DNA from: Eurosta solidaginis
Lineage: Eukaryota > Arthropoda > Insecta > Diptera > Tephritidae
Reading direction: 5' to 3'
Length of the DNA stretch: 64,000 nucleotides
NCBI RefSeq assembly: GCF_040869045.1
Contig: NC_090319.1
Span: 231,935,832 to 231,999,831 of the forward strand
Shown: one piece after another, positions 20,884 through 31,235 of the stretch
Layout of the letters: each line of letters starts with the position of its first letter
How positions within the stretch are numbered: position 1 is the first letter of the stretch
The notes under the pieces: generated by a model
Told to the model about the DNA's origin: nothing
The model's input: only the letters and a program-made list of their open reading frames with translations
Database searches by the model: none
Made by a program: the position numbers and the translations under genes

Positions 20884-20932
20884 GGCCCTGAAGAAGACCA
20901 AAATAAAAGGTCGAAACGTTGGCGAGAAAATA
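20884..20932 (+). other. Hammerhead-like terminal motif, right Penelope arm
   Basis: CTGAAGA (20888-20894), GACC (20896-20899), A-rich loop, GGTC (20909-20912), GAAA (20913-20916), CGTTGGCGAG. It is the mirror of 16211-16252 and lies about 30 bases before the element's outer end, as expected for a Penelope pseudo-LTR. Confidence 0.4.
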
Positions 20933-20955
20933 AAAAAGGCGTTTTTCTGATTTTC

Positions 20956-21954
20956 TGAAAATTGTTGCCTACTCGCAACGCAAAAGCGTTACACTTTTAA
21001 CCTGCATAAAATGACGGTGTGGCAGTGCAACTCTGCTAAACTAGCTGATCAAGACTATTTATTTTCGTAACTTTGCATATGTTTAGGCGAAGAAAATTGA
21101 AATGAAGGAAATAATTGCTAATGAATTTTTATTATCATTGACAGCGCGTTTGTGAAAATCAGCTAATACACGGGGTAACCATTTATGTTCTTTCCATGCA
21201 CTATAAATGGTCAAAATTTTCTGGGGTAGGAGTAACTCTATTAAGGTTTTACCATTTACTCAGGCAACAATATATTTCAAAAAAGAACACGCTACAACTT
21301 TAAAGGTAGATTTCCAACCACAGTGCAGCTTTGTGGCGAACAGCTGTGAATGGAGATAGTCCAGTGGTTCCGAACTCTTGAAGGCGTTTGGCTTCAATAG
21401 GAATTATGCAGTGGTATGTCAACGTCCCTTTCACTGTTACTGCCTTCTTAAATCTAGCTTCAAGGTTCTTTCCTTCTTTGTAGTATTCCTCGTTTTCCAC
21501 ATATTTAAAAGAAATATAAGGGGTTTTCGCTTTTGCTGTGTCCGGTCGCTTTTCTCGCTGTCTAAGTTCATATTCTTATTTTAAATCTTATAATTTCCGT
21601 GATACCAAATATTTTGTTAAGTATAGTTCATTACATAATTCTGTGTATTGTGGTGAAGTAAAATCCTGCCTTTGGGAAGTTATTTTGCTAATTTAGTGCT
21701 TTTAAATTTATAAATTTTTTGTTTTTTGCATTTGTATTCCACAAGAATACACATACATACGTTCATATATCTACATTCATTTGCTGCATTCATTTTTGTG
21801 TATTTTCTTGTCTTCTTTATTTTTTGTTCGAGGAACAGCTGTTTGCGTGCATTCAGTGCGTTCTAGCCGTCATTGTGCTATTGCTGTCTTAAATAATATG
21901 ATAATCTAATGCCTCTAAATTGCTTATATTTTTCTTTGATATTTCAGTGGCTCT
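20956..21954. repeat. Unclassified flank of tandem unit, copy 2
   Basis: About 1 kb between the Penelope insertion and LINE-B. It matches 29436-30424 and, from 21268, also 1-674. No gene is supported. It contains an inverted echo of an upstream motif: AACGCAAAAGCGTTACACTT at 20978 against AAAAGTGTTACGCTTTTT at 16000 and 29330. This may mark the edge of a further, unrecognised element, possibly the BEL LTR. Confidence 0.5.
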
Positions 21955-22046
21955 CAAACTGCTTACTTTTGTTTTTAGCCCTTTTCAAAAGTAACCATAT
22001 TCAACTTTATATTTACATTTTATTTGCTTAAATTTTTGGACCACTG

Positions 22047-22680
22047 ATGAAAACTTCTTGTGTATTTATAAATTGTAATGTGAAGAACGACTCTGAGCGT
22101 TTTGTAGCATGTTGGTTATGTGATAGCCTCGGGCATATGAAATGTGCTGGTTTGACTGGAAGAGTGGCTGACGCTTTGAATGAGGGTAAAGGGGTTCTCT
22201 GGTCCTCTCGAAAGTGTCGATCTACTGAGGTGGATCTTTTCAGGCTCTTTAAAACAGCAAGAAACGGTTTTCTTGAAATCGGTAAGGAGCTTAAGTTCAT
22301 CAATCAAAAATTTCAGACTTACGAAGCGGCATCTAAATCTTTTAAATGTTTAGAGACATAACCGGCAAGAAAGGGGAAGCAAACAACTAAAAAGCGGAAG
22401 TTTGTGGATGATGCCCTGGGCTCGAATTCAGCCTCTTCTGCTTCTAGTGTACCTATTCCTGTTTCTTCCTCGAACTTAATATCTGCTGCTGTACCTATTC
22501 AGATGTTAATCTGGGGTATCCCCCACTACCTACACCCTCTACGATGGCGTTATCGATGACGCCGTCGACCTCAGTTGCTCGTATTTCGTCCACAACTTTT
22601 GGAAATCAGCTGTAACGACCCAGCGTTTCAGAAGATATGACAACTTTGATGGCTCCATCAACTCATAATTTACCAAGCGC
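22047..22680 (+). pseudogene. LINE-B ORF1 (copy 2), 5' part
   Basis: ATG 22047. Residues correspond to copy 1 with the same PHD finger missing one ligand (LWSSRKC). Here the frame runs on to AASKSFKCLET before a stop at 22359; copy 1 has lost 12 bases there. A further ~95 bases of the Ser/Pro-rich linker are deleted at about 22500 relative to copies 1 and 3. ORF1 is cut at 22681-22693 by the RTE insertion. Confidence 0.8.
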
Positions 22681-22693
22681 TAATAATGCGGAA

Positions 22694-25044
22694 GGGCAGG
22701 AGGGTGGAGCCGTGTGTAGAAGTCAACGAAAGTGGGGAAAGCTTCTGACCGCCATTCACCTGGGAATGGCCAGAGCGATTCTTTTGTATGCGGTTCAAGC
22801 AGCTCACTAATGCCGGTCGCTTGCGGTCAAGTATCCTTTGGGTAGCCGCTAAACATCCGTTTAGCGGTGAGCTAATGTGAGAAGGCGACAACCTGGCTAG
22901 GCCACTCTGATACAATCGGTTTAAGGGCTAGCCGGGGGAGATCTCATCGGCACCGTCTGTACACCTCTAGGTGCGGCTGCAAGCGGGCGTCTGTCTTGGA
23001 GCAAGCGGCTCGCTATATAAACGTGCCAAGTAATATTTTCACCCCCGCTGAGCGGGCTGTGCGCTGGGCTTGGGACCCGCCACGTAAAATCATACTCCAA
23101 TGAAATATAACAACAAGCCTCGGATAAATACACTCTCTATTGATGACGACCATGGCAAACCTTTGAAGGACAATGAATTGAGTACATGCACCTGGAACGT
23201 CCGCTCCCTGAATGGGATTGGTGCAGATTCCCGGCTGGTTGATTTCCTCGTCAAAGAAAAATCTGACATCACTGCCATCCAAGAAATGCGTTGGACGAAG
23301 CAAAGAAGAAAGAAGATCAAAAATTGTGAGATCTATTGGAGTCGCCAAGTTCTGGCGTTCACACCTGTGGATAAACGTCTCACCGCTATCCGAATAAAAG
23401 CAAACTTTTTTAATACATCATTCATCTGCGCCCATGCGCCGACAGAGGAGAAAGACGATGAGGTGAAAGACACTTTTTATGAACAATTAGAACGCACATA
23501 CGAGCGCTGCCCTCGTCACGATATAAAAGTCGTGGTTGGTGACTTTAACGCCAGGGTGGGCAAAGAATGTGTTTTTGGCCCTACAGTCGGAAAGTTCAGC
23601 CTACACAATGAAACTTCTCCTAACGGACTGAGGCTGATTGACTTTGCCGGTGCTCGAAACATGGTCATATCCAACACGAGGTTCATGCATAAAAGGATAC
23701 ATCAAGCTACATGGCTGCCCCCTGATCGAAATAGTCGCAATCAGATCGATCACGTTGTGATAGACGGACGGCATGCCTCCAGTGTTTTAGATGTGCGCAC
23801 GATCCGAGGACCTAACATCGATTCGGACCATTATCTCGTTGCAGCCAAAATACGCACCCGCCTCAACGCGGCTAAAACCAACGCGGATATAACCAAGGAA
23901 CAAAAAACACAAGGAAAGCTGACCTCGAAAAGCTTCAGCCACAACAGACTGCCAATGATTTCGCAACTCGACTCTCACACCTGCTCTCTGAGAGCACAAC
24001 TCATCCTGAAGGAATACAGGAGCAGTGGGAGCATATTTCCAAAGCACTTCGTACTGCCGCCGAGAAAAAAATTGGTTACCGGCGACCACGAAAAAACAAC
24101 TGGTACGATGAAGAATGCCGCGTTGCAACTGAAAGAAAAGACGCTGCCTACAGGGCTACGTTAAAAGCCAGGGCGACAAGAGGAGTGTATGAACGCTATC
24201 GTGAGTTGAAAAAGGAAGCGAGACGCCTTTTCAGGAAGAAAAAAGCAGAAGCACAAAGGCGTGAGTGCGAGGAGCTTGAGCTGCTAGCCACCAGGAATAA
24301 CGCCCGAAAATTTTACCAAAAAATACGGCAACAAACGGAAGGTTTTAAGACCCGGGCAAACTCCTGTAGGAACGAAAACGGCGACCTTGTAACTGATGCC
24401 CAGAGAGCGCTTAGATTATGGAGGGAACACTTCTCTGTTCTCCTAAATGGAGGCAGCAATTCACCGCGCAGAGATGAAGAACCCGATCCCGCAATGGATG
24501 ATGATGGAATATATGTCCCCCCGCCCGATTATGACGAAGTTAGAATAGCAATAACCAGATTGAAAAACAACAAGGCCGTGGGCGCTGATGGATTGCCTGC
24601 GGAGCTATTCAAGTACGGCGGCGAAGAGTTTATAAGGCGCATGCAGCAGCTTCTTTGCAAAATATGGGCGGAAGAGTGAATGCCCGACGGTGGGAATCTA
24701 AGTGGTCTTTGCCCAGTCCACAAGAAGGTTGATACTGCAAAATCCACCAACTATCGTGGTGCCGTGGTACCGCGAACCGGCTGATGGGACCTTATCAGTG
24801 CGGCTTCAGACCTGGTAAATCTACCATCGACCAGATTTTCACAATGCGCCAAATCTTGGAAAAAACCTATGAAAAAGGAATCGACACACGTCACCTCTTC
24901 GTCGACTTTAAAGCCGCCTTCGACAGCACGAAAAGGAGCTGCCTATATGCCGCTATGTCTGAATTTGGTTTCCCCGCAAAACGTATACGGCTGTGCAAAA
25001 TGACGTTGGGCAACACCATCAGGTCAGTCAGAATTGGAAAGGAC
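22694..25044 (+). mobile_element. RTE-like LINE, copy 2 (3'-truncated by the tandem-unit junction)
   Basis: Starts after TAATAATGCGGAA (22681-22693), the same target site as copies 1 and 3. It ends at about 25044 in the same RT codon as copy 1 and joins BEL sequence. Identical insertion site and identical end show that copies 1 and 2 descend from one event and not from separate insertions. Confidence 0.85.
23100..25044 (+). pseudogene. RTE-like endonuclease-reverse transcriptase, copy 2
   Basis: ATG 23100 (MKYNNKPRINTLSIDDDHGK) opens the endonuclease domain, in frame to about 23910: TWNVRSLNGIG, QEMRW, VVVGDFNARVG, DSDHYLV. A one-base loss near 23920 (also in copy 3) shifts the linker. The right frame resumes downstream (from about 24185) through the basic linker to a stop at 24677-24679 (GAGTGA for GAGTGC). 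The RT blocks GFRPGKSTIDQIF and LFVDFKAAFDS follow from 24784. It shares the 57-base endonuclease deletion with copy 1 and the NYRG-GPYQ deletion with both other copies. Confidence 0.82.
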
Positions 25045-25049
25045 AACTG

Positions 25050-26879
25050 ATTATACCTTTTTGGTATTTCTTCTAACTCCCAGAATTTACGAAGCTGACT
25101 ATGTAAATTATTATCTTCTCCTATCGACACTTTGGTAGCAAAGCAAGAGACGTGTGTAGTGTCCGATGCCCCAGTGACGATCCACCCGAACACGATCTCT
25201 TGAGATAAAAGATTTTTATGAAGACAACGTTTCACGCCATATAACATAACTTTAGGGTATAAATCTCCTCCAGTTAAAACATCTATAGGACCACTTTGTA
25301 AAAATTTCGAATCCGCTAAAGTTACTTTAGGGAGCTAGTCGAGAATGGTTTCATCGATAGACGTCGATGTCAAGTTACCTGTAATTTGTGGTAGTACGAA
25401 TGCCGTGACTTCTATGAAAAGGTTTGGGTCACGGGGTGAGCCCAAAATAAAGGAGAAACTTTTCGAAGAATTATTGCAGACCTTTTGGCTTAACCCTGAA
25501 ATAACCACGTTGATTTTCGAAACTGGTAGCTTAAGAAGGCCCCGTAGTCGCTCCGACGCTTCTACAGCAGAATCAATTAATGCACGCGCGACGTATGTTG
25601 AACCCAAATAACAAATGTGAACCAAGGCGGTTCCGAGAAGGGCAGAGGATAAAGCTGACGATTTCAGATTATTTTTATCTAATGATAAATTTTTTTTCGA
25701 AGTGGACTGTATATTTATGTGGAGTGCTTGTGAAGAAGTTCCAGCTGTAGCTTCTTTAGTCGTTTGTGGTTTGGAAGACACTCTATTAAGTAGAGTGTGG
25801 TGCCTACTCTTGCACGTAGTGTAGGAATATTGACTTATACAGTCCTTTATTGAATGGCCTTTCGTGAGGCAATTTAGACAGCAGTTGTGATTTTTTATTG
25901 CTGCGAACCTATCGTTAACGGAAAGGGCGAGAAATTCGATGCATAACCGTAGGGGATGGTGTTGTTTCGGACATAACACGCAGTTTGAATTTGAAACTTT
26001 TGTAGCAAGAGCTACTTTCTTTTGGCCCGCGTTGTTGGTCGAATGTGCCGATGATTTTTGAAGGGTGTTAGGCGACGATGATGAAGGTGCACCTTTCACA
26101 TCCAGTGTAGACTGCAGGGTCCTATACCGTTGTCTCAAAAATGTATCCATTTGTCTCCAGTTCGGCAGAGCTGCTTTGTCCGCTGAGGATTGTTCACATA
26201 AACCGGGCGTTGTCTCCCGTAGGCGATTCGAACACAGATAAATTAGAATTAGGTCCCAATCCTTGACCTTGACGTTATACATTTCCAGGGGGAATAAGCA
26301 TCCTTAAATGCCTCGCTGGAGCTGCTTTAACGATGTTGCACTCTCAGTCCGAATGACTGTAAGCGAAAAAAGCGCCTTTAAATGACTGTTGACCAACACC
26401 CGTTTATTTTCGTATGCCGCTTTCAAGTTAGACCACGACATTTCGAAGCCTAAATTGGTTATCGGGGCTTTCGCGACGATTTCCTTTGCTTCACCACTTG
26501 TTTTCTGAAGCAGGTGGTAAAGATTTTCGACGTCCTCCAGTCGCGAATTTTTAATGTAAATCGCTGTGAATAGATCGCGAAAGGATGGCCAAGACACGTA
26601 ATCACCATGGAATATTTCCGCATCACATGGCGGTAAACGCAAACTATTTGAGGATGTGGCTACTTGGGCACGGACAGTGGCTGGAGCAACGCTTGCTTCG
26701 GCTTGTTGGATGTATTCAGTAATACGTGACAAGCAGGATATATAATCCCTAAGACATGTTGACTGCTTTGCTTTGACCGCTTCTACTTCGTCCTCATTAT
26801 TCAAGGATTTTAAGCATTTTTCATATGCTAACTTTGTGTTCGACCAAGCGCCGATTAATTCTGCTTTTACAATTTCCAA
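25050..26879 (-). pseudogene. BEL/Pao Gag-protease, copy 2
   Basis: Gag starts at 26879 and is open through the stop site of copy 1 (APATVRAQVATSS). It then stops at about 26302 (QRGI-stop; copy 1 reads QRDIYG). It resumes to 25335 with the nucleocapsid boxes CVLCPKQHHPLRLC and CLNCLTKGHSIKDC (intact CX2CX4HX4C) and the protease ALIDSAVEAS, where 12 bases are missing relative to copy 1. After the shared stop at 25334 the linker (GVKRCLHKNLLSQEIVFGWIVTG) reads to the junction. Together the two copies show that different lesions arose after duplication. Confidence 0.85.
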
Positions 26880-27218
26880 GGAGGTTTTCGAATTTTCCTT
26901 TAAATAGGCTTCATTGAAATCCTCGTTGAATTCAACAATCTGAGCACCTAGTAAAGTAACTTAAGGCCATATTTACTCTCAAATGTACAACGTTTTATAT
27001 GCCGAAAAGAAAGGTTTCGAAAAATGGCCAATAATGGAGTGCTCTAAAGTGTTAGTACAGTCAAAGGGAATGATAAGCGCCCCCAACTGGATCTAGAGAT
27101 CAAACTATTTCGCGTATTTTGCGAATTTAATTAAATGCTAATGTTTGAAGAATTTCCTACAGTGTCAAGGTAAAAATTTCGTACTGGGCTGTATGTTCCT
27201 ACAAATGTACCTTGTACG

Positions 27219-27870
27219 ATATGTACTAGGCCGGGTCGATTTGGGGGAAGGCAAAAAAATCGCCCATTGCTCTGTGAAAATCATATTCTAGGGATCAAAA
27301 TAAGGAACTTTGCCGAAGGAACCATACCCCTAAAACGAATTCTGATGTCCCCCCGCCTTTGGGTCGTAGTGGCAAATTTTGAAAAATCCCACTTTGAAAT
27401 GCCTATGTTTTTTCTTTTTGGAGTTTATTTTTCCCTTTAGAAATTTATTTAGTCAGAACATATGTAAATGAAAAATGAATTTAACTTAGTAATAGAAAAG
27501 AAATTAAAAACAATTATTAGAAATTAGCGTTTCTACAACCCCCTTTTAAAACCATGTTGCATTTGCATGTCGTAAACATAGTTGTGTGGGTTTTTTATTC
27601 AACCGTTTTAAAAAATGAGGGTATCACTGTGACACAATTGCAGATCGTAAAATTGCTTGTGTTGTTTTTTTTAAGCCACCACAAGACACAGCAGGTAGAA
27701 TTGAAATTGCCCCTACCCAAAAGTTCGACCCAAAGGGGGGGGGGGGGGGGAGGGACATCAGAATTCGTTTTAGAGATATGGTTCCTTCGGCAAAGTTTCT
27801 TTTTTGATCCCTAGAATACGATTTTCACAGAGCAATGAGCGATTTTAAATCGACCCGCCCTAATATGTAC
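27219..27870. mobile_element. hAT-type MITE with 8-bp target duplication
   Basis: ATATGTAC lies at 27219-27226 and 27863-27870. Copy 1 has it once (about 14531) without the insert. The 636-bp insert starts TAGG and ends CCTA and has very long imperfect inverted repeats of about 120 bases (CATTGCTCTGTGAAAATC, CTTTGCCGAAGGAACCATA, CGAATTCTGATGTCCC in both arms). A run of about 17 G lies at 27735-27751. The 8-bp duplication and TA(G)GG-type ends suit a hAT-derived MITE. No coding sequence. Confidence 0.8.
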
Positions 27871-29435
27871 GGTATATCAAAATAGGAAAAAGGTAAAGTC
27901 AACAAATGAGTGATCACAATTGAACTCTCGTGTAATGAGAACAATAAGAAAAAGGTGGGCGAAACAAAGAATTATACGTATGTATGTACCGAATTTACCA
28001 ATGTTTGGTTTTTTATATTGGATACGGCGAAAAGGGGGAAGAACACGACTTGATGCGATCGCATGTCGGTCAAATCGCAAAAGAGTTAATCACTTTTTAC
28101 CTAAGTAATTAACCGGCTGGTATCAAATATTTGAAACTAAGAGGGGAAAAGCGCGAAATATTAAATATTCTCTCCGTTCGAGAGATTGGATTTGGAGTGC
28201 TATATGTAAATTTGTATGAAAGTTTATATATATGTATGTATGTGTGTATGTATATACAACACTATCCAACCTCACTACGAAATTCTTAAAACGAGCAGAC
28301 AGCTTGGATTTTAGGCTAAATAATCCGCCACGAAAATCAAAATAGGTACTTTACTAAAAAAATTAAGTCAAATTAATTTAACGCAACTTCAATAAGGATT
28401 TTATATGAAAATTAAAAAACTTTCCAAATAAACCGACGGATTAGAATTTGTTAGCACAAACTTACACGACCATATATATCTCTTTATTATACGATTTTTA
28501 ATTTTTGTGCACTTCTTGAAAGAAAACCGAACTCACTTAAACAATTCACTTTAAATCAAATTTAATTGAAATTTAAATATAATCTATAATTATTTTTTAT
28601 TTTTTCCCCTTTTTTCAAAACTTCGACACTTTTGCTTTTCATTAGTTTTTTGTTTAATTTTGTTTTGGTTTCCTTTCTTACACTTGACACTTGTTTGCAC
28701 TTAAACAGATTTAATTTATGTAATTAACGCATAAAAGAACGACTTTTGTTTGTTTTATTTTATTTCAATAATCACTGCACTATATATGCACTCAACAATC
28801 TATTTTTTAACTTACACGCACCTGATTTTCAAAATTTTTTTTTTCTGATGTTGTTGTTTTTGTCCAATTTCTTTTTCCTTCTTTCCTTTGTTGTCTCTCC
28901 CGATTTGCATTTGCTTTTTACTATAAGATTGTATTTGTTGAATTGAGCCGATTGGTACTGTTGCTGTGCGCTCGTCGGCTCGAAGACCAAATGTTTATCT
29001 ACACAAACAAAATAGTATGCCAGTTCGAACTCACAGCAATTCGACGGAACGGAAAAAAGGAAAAGAAAAAACACGGTAATTAATGTTTTAATCATATATA
29101 GGGGTAAATATGTCAAAGAAAATAGCCGCATATACACAGATATATGCGGATTTAGGAATTAGAAAAGGTAAAATTATAATGGATTAAATATACCGAAAAA
29201 TAAGGATTTTACCTTAGCTTGAAAATGTTGCTTTGGAACGCTGTCTCAACTGCTGTCATAAGTAGAAGACTTAAGGCTCTTCAGTTGAGCGCAGCGTTCG
29301 TCAACTCTAATAGCGTTTTCTTTTCTGGCAAAAGTGTTACGCTTTTTGTACGCCGCGCAAGGGTTGTAAATATACTTTGTTCTTTTCTAAAAAGCAGGTA
29401 ACGCCTTCACGGGGTATTTCGTCCGTTTGTGAAAA

Positions 29436-30424
29436 TTGTTCCCTACTTGCAACGCAAAAGCGTTACACTTTTAACCTGCATAAAATGGCGGTATGGCAGT
29501 GCAACTCTGCTAAACTAGCTGATCAAGACTATTTATTTTGGTAACTTTGCATATGTTTAGGCGAAGAAAATTGAAATGAAGGAAATAATTGCTAATGAAT
29601 TTTTATTATCATTGACAGCGTGTTTGTGAAAATCAGCTAATACACGGGGTAGCCATTTATGTTCTTTCCATGCACTATAAATGGTCAAAATTTACTGGGG
29701 TAGGAGTAACTCTATTAAGGCTTTACCATTTACTCAGGCAGCAATATATTTCAGAAAAGAACACGCTATAACTTTAAAGGTAGATTTCCAACCACAGTGC
29801 AGCTTTGTGGCGAACAGCTGTGAATAGAGATAGTCCAGTGGTTCCGAACTCTTTAAGGCGTTTGGCTTCAATAGGAATTATGCAGTTGTATGTCAACGTC
29901 CCTTTCAGTGTTACTGCCTTCTTAAATGTAGCTTCAAGGTTCTTTCCTTCTTTGTAGTATTCCTCGTTTTCCACATATTTAAAAGAAATATAAGGGGTTT
30001 TCGCTTTTGCTGTGTCCGGTCGCTTTTCTCGATGTCAAAGTTCATATTCTTATTTTAAATCTTATAATTGCCGTGATACCAAATGTTTTGTTAAGTATAG
30101 TTCATTACATAATTCTGTGTATTGTGGTGAAGTAAAATCCTGCCTTTGGGAAGTTATTTTGCTAATTTAGTGCTTTTAAATTTATAAATTTTTTGTGTTT
30201 TGCATTTGTATTCCACAAGAATACACATACATACGTTCATATATCTACATTCATTTTCTGCATTAATTTTTGCGTATTTTCTTGTCTTCTTTATTTTTTG
30301 TTCGAGGAACAGCTGTGTGCGTGCATTCAGTGCATTCTAGCCGTCATTGTGCTATTGCTGTCTTAAAGCTGATAATCTAGTGCCTCTAAATTGCTTATAT
30401 TTTTCTTTGATATATCAGTGGCTC
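29436..30424. repeat. Unclassified flank of tandem unit, copy 3
   Basis: Follows the BEL region directly, without the Penelope composite seen in copy 1, so it shows the pre-insertion arrangement. No gene. Matches 20964-21954. LINE-B is taken to start near 30425 at TCAAACTGCT. Confidence 0.55.
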
Positions 30425-30520
30425 TCAAACTGCTTACTTTTGTTTTTAACCCTTTTCAAAAGTAACCATATTCAAGTTTATATATACATTTTATTTGCTA
30501 AAATTTTTAGGACGACTATA

Positions 30521-31235
30521 ATGACAACTTCTTGTGTATTTATAAATTGTAATGTGAAGAACGACTCTGAGCGTTTTGTAGCATTTTGGTTATGTGATAG
30601 CCTCGGGCACATGAAATGTGCTGGTTTGACTGGAAGAGTGGCTGATGCTTTGAATGAGGGTAAAGGGGTTCTCTGGTCCTCTCGAAAGTGTCGATCTACT
30701 GAGGTGGATCTTTTCAGGCTCTTTAAAACAGCAAGAAACGGTTTTCTTGAAATCGTAAGGATCTTCAGTTCATCAATCAAAAATTTCAGACTTACGAAGC
30801 TGCATTTAAATCATTTAAATGTTTAGAGACATAACCGGCAAGAAAGGGGAAGCAAACTACTAAAAAGCGGAAGTTTGTGGATGATGCCCTGGGCTCGAAT
30901 TCAACCTCTTCTGCTTCTAGTGTACCTTTTCCTGTTTCTTCCTCGAACTCAATATCTGCTGCTTTACCTATTCCTGTCTCTACCTCTAGCCTTGGCAACG
31001 AATTGACCATCTTCATTTCGCCAGGCACTCAACAAGAAACTACAAGGTCTAAATCAGATGTTAATCAGGGGTATCCCCCACTACCTACACCCTCTACGAT
31101 GGCGTTATCGATGACGCCGTCGACCTCATTTGCTCCTATTTCGTCCATAACTTTTGGAAATCAGCTGTAACGACCCAGCGTTTCAGAAGATATGACAACT
31201 TTGATGGCTCCATCAACTCATAATTTACCAAGCGC
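30521..31235 (+). pseudogene. LINE-B ORF1 (copy 3), first half
   Basis: ATG 30521. The PHD finger has lost two ligands: FWLC for CWLC as well as the shared LWSSRKC. A one-base loss near 30755 (EIVRIF for EIGKEL) shifts frame. The Ser/Pro-rich linker continues in another frame (877-codon region 30877-31170). The RTE element interrupts at 31236-31248, and the second half is at 34555-34870. Confidence 0.8.

Larger units (their letters stand above)
16103..20963. mobile_element. Head-to-head Penelope-like composite with 8-bp target duplication
   Basis: TGAAAATT flanks the block at 16103-16110 and 20956-20963. The unit junction at about 29430 in copy 2/3 has TGAAAATT once and no insert. The 4845-bp insert has a minus-strand Penelope copy at the left (16111-17235), a pogo-like element in the middle (17238-18150), and a longer plus-strand Penelope copy at the right (18153-20955). 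The two outer ends are long inverted repeats (about 16180-17155 against 20000-20950) with few differences. Inverted partial copies joined at their 5' sides are a known habit of Penelope elements. Confidence 0.85.
25045..29435 (-). mobile_element. BEL/Pao LTR retrotransposon fragment, copy 2
   Basis: Same fragment and same left junction as copy 1, but without the Penelope insert and with a 636-bp MITE in the upstream region (27227-27862). The minus strand carries Gag, protease and linker only. The region from 26880 to 29435 has no gene and corresponds to 14191-16110. Confidence 0.75.

Noticed and set aside
24891..25247. A 118-codon minus-strand protein spanning the RTE/BEL junction as a novel fusion gene
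   Set aside because: The right part is the BEL protease-RT linker and the left part is the antisense of RTE. The frame is open across the duplication junction by chance.
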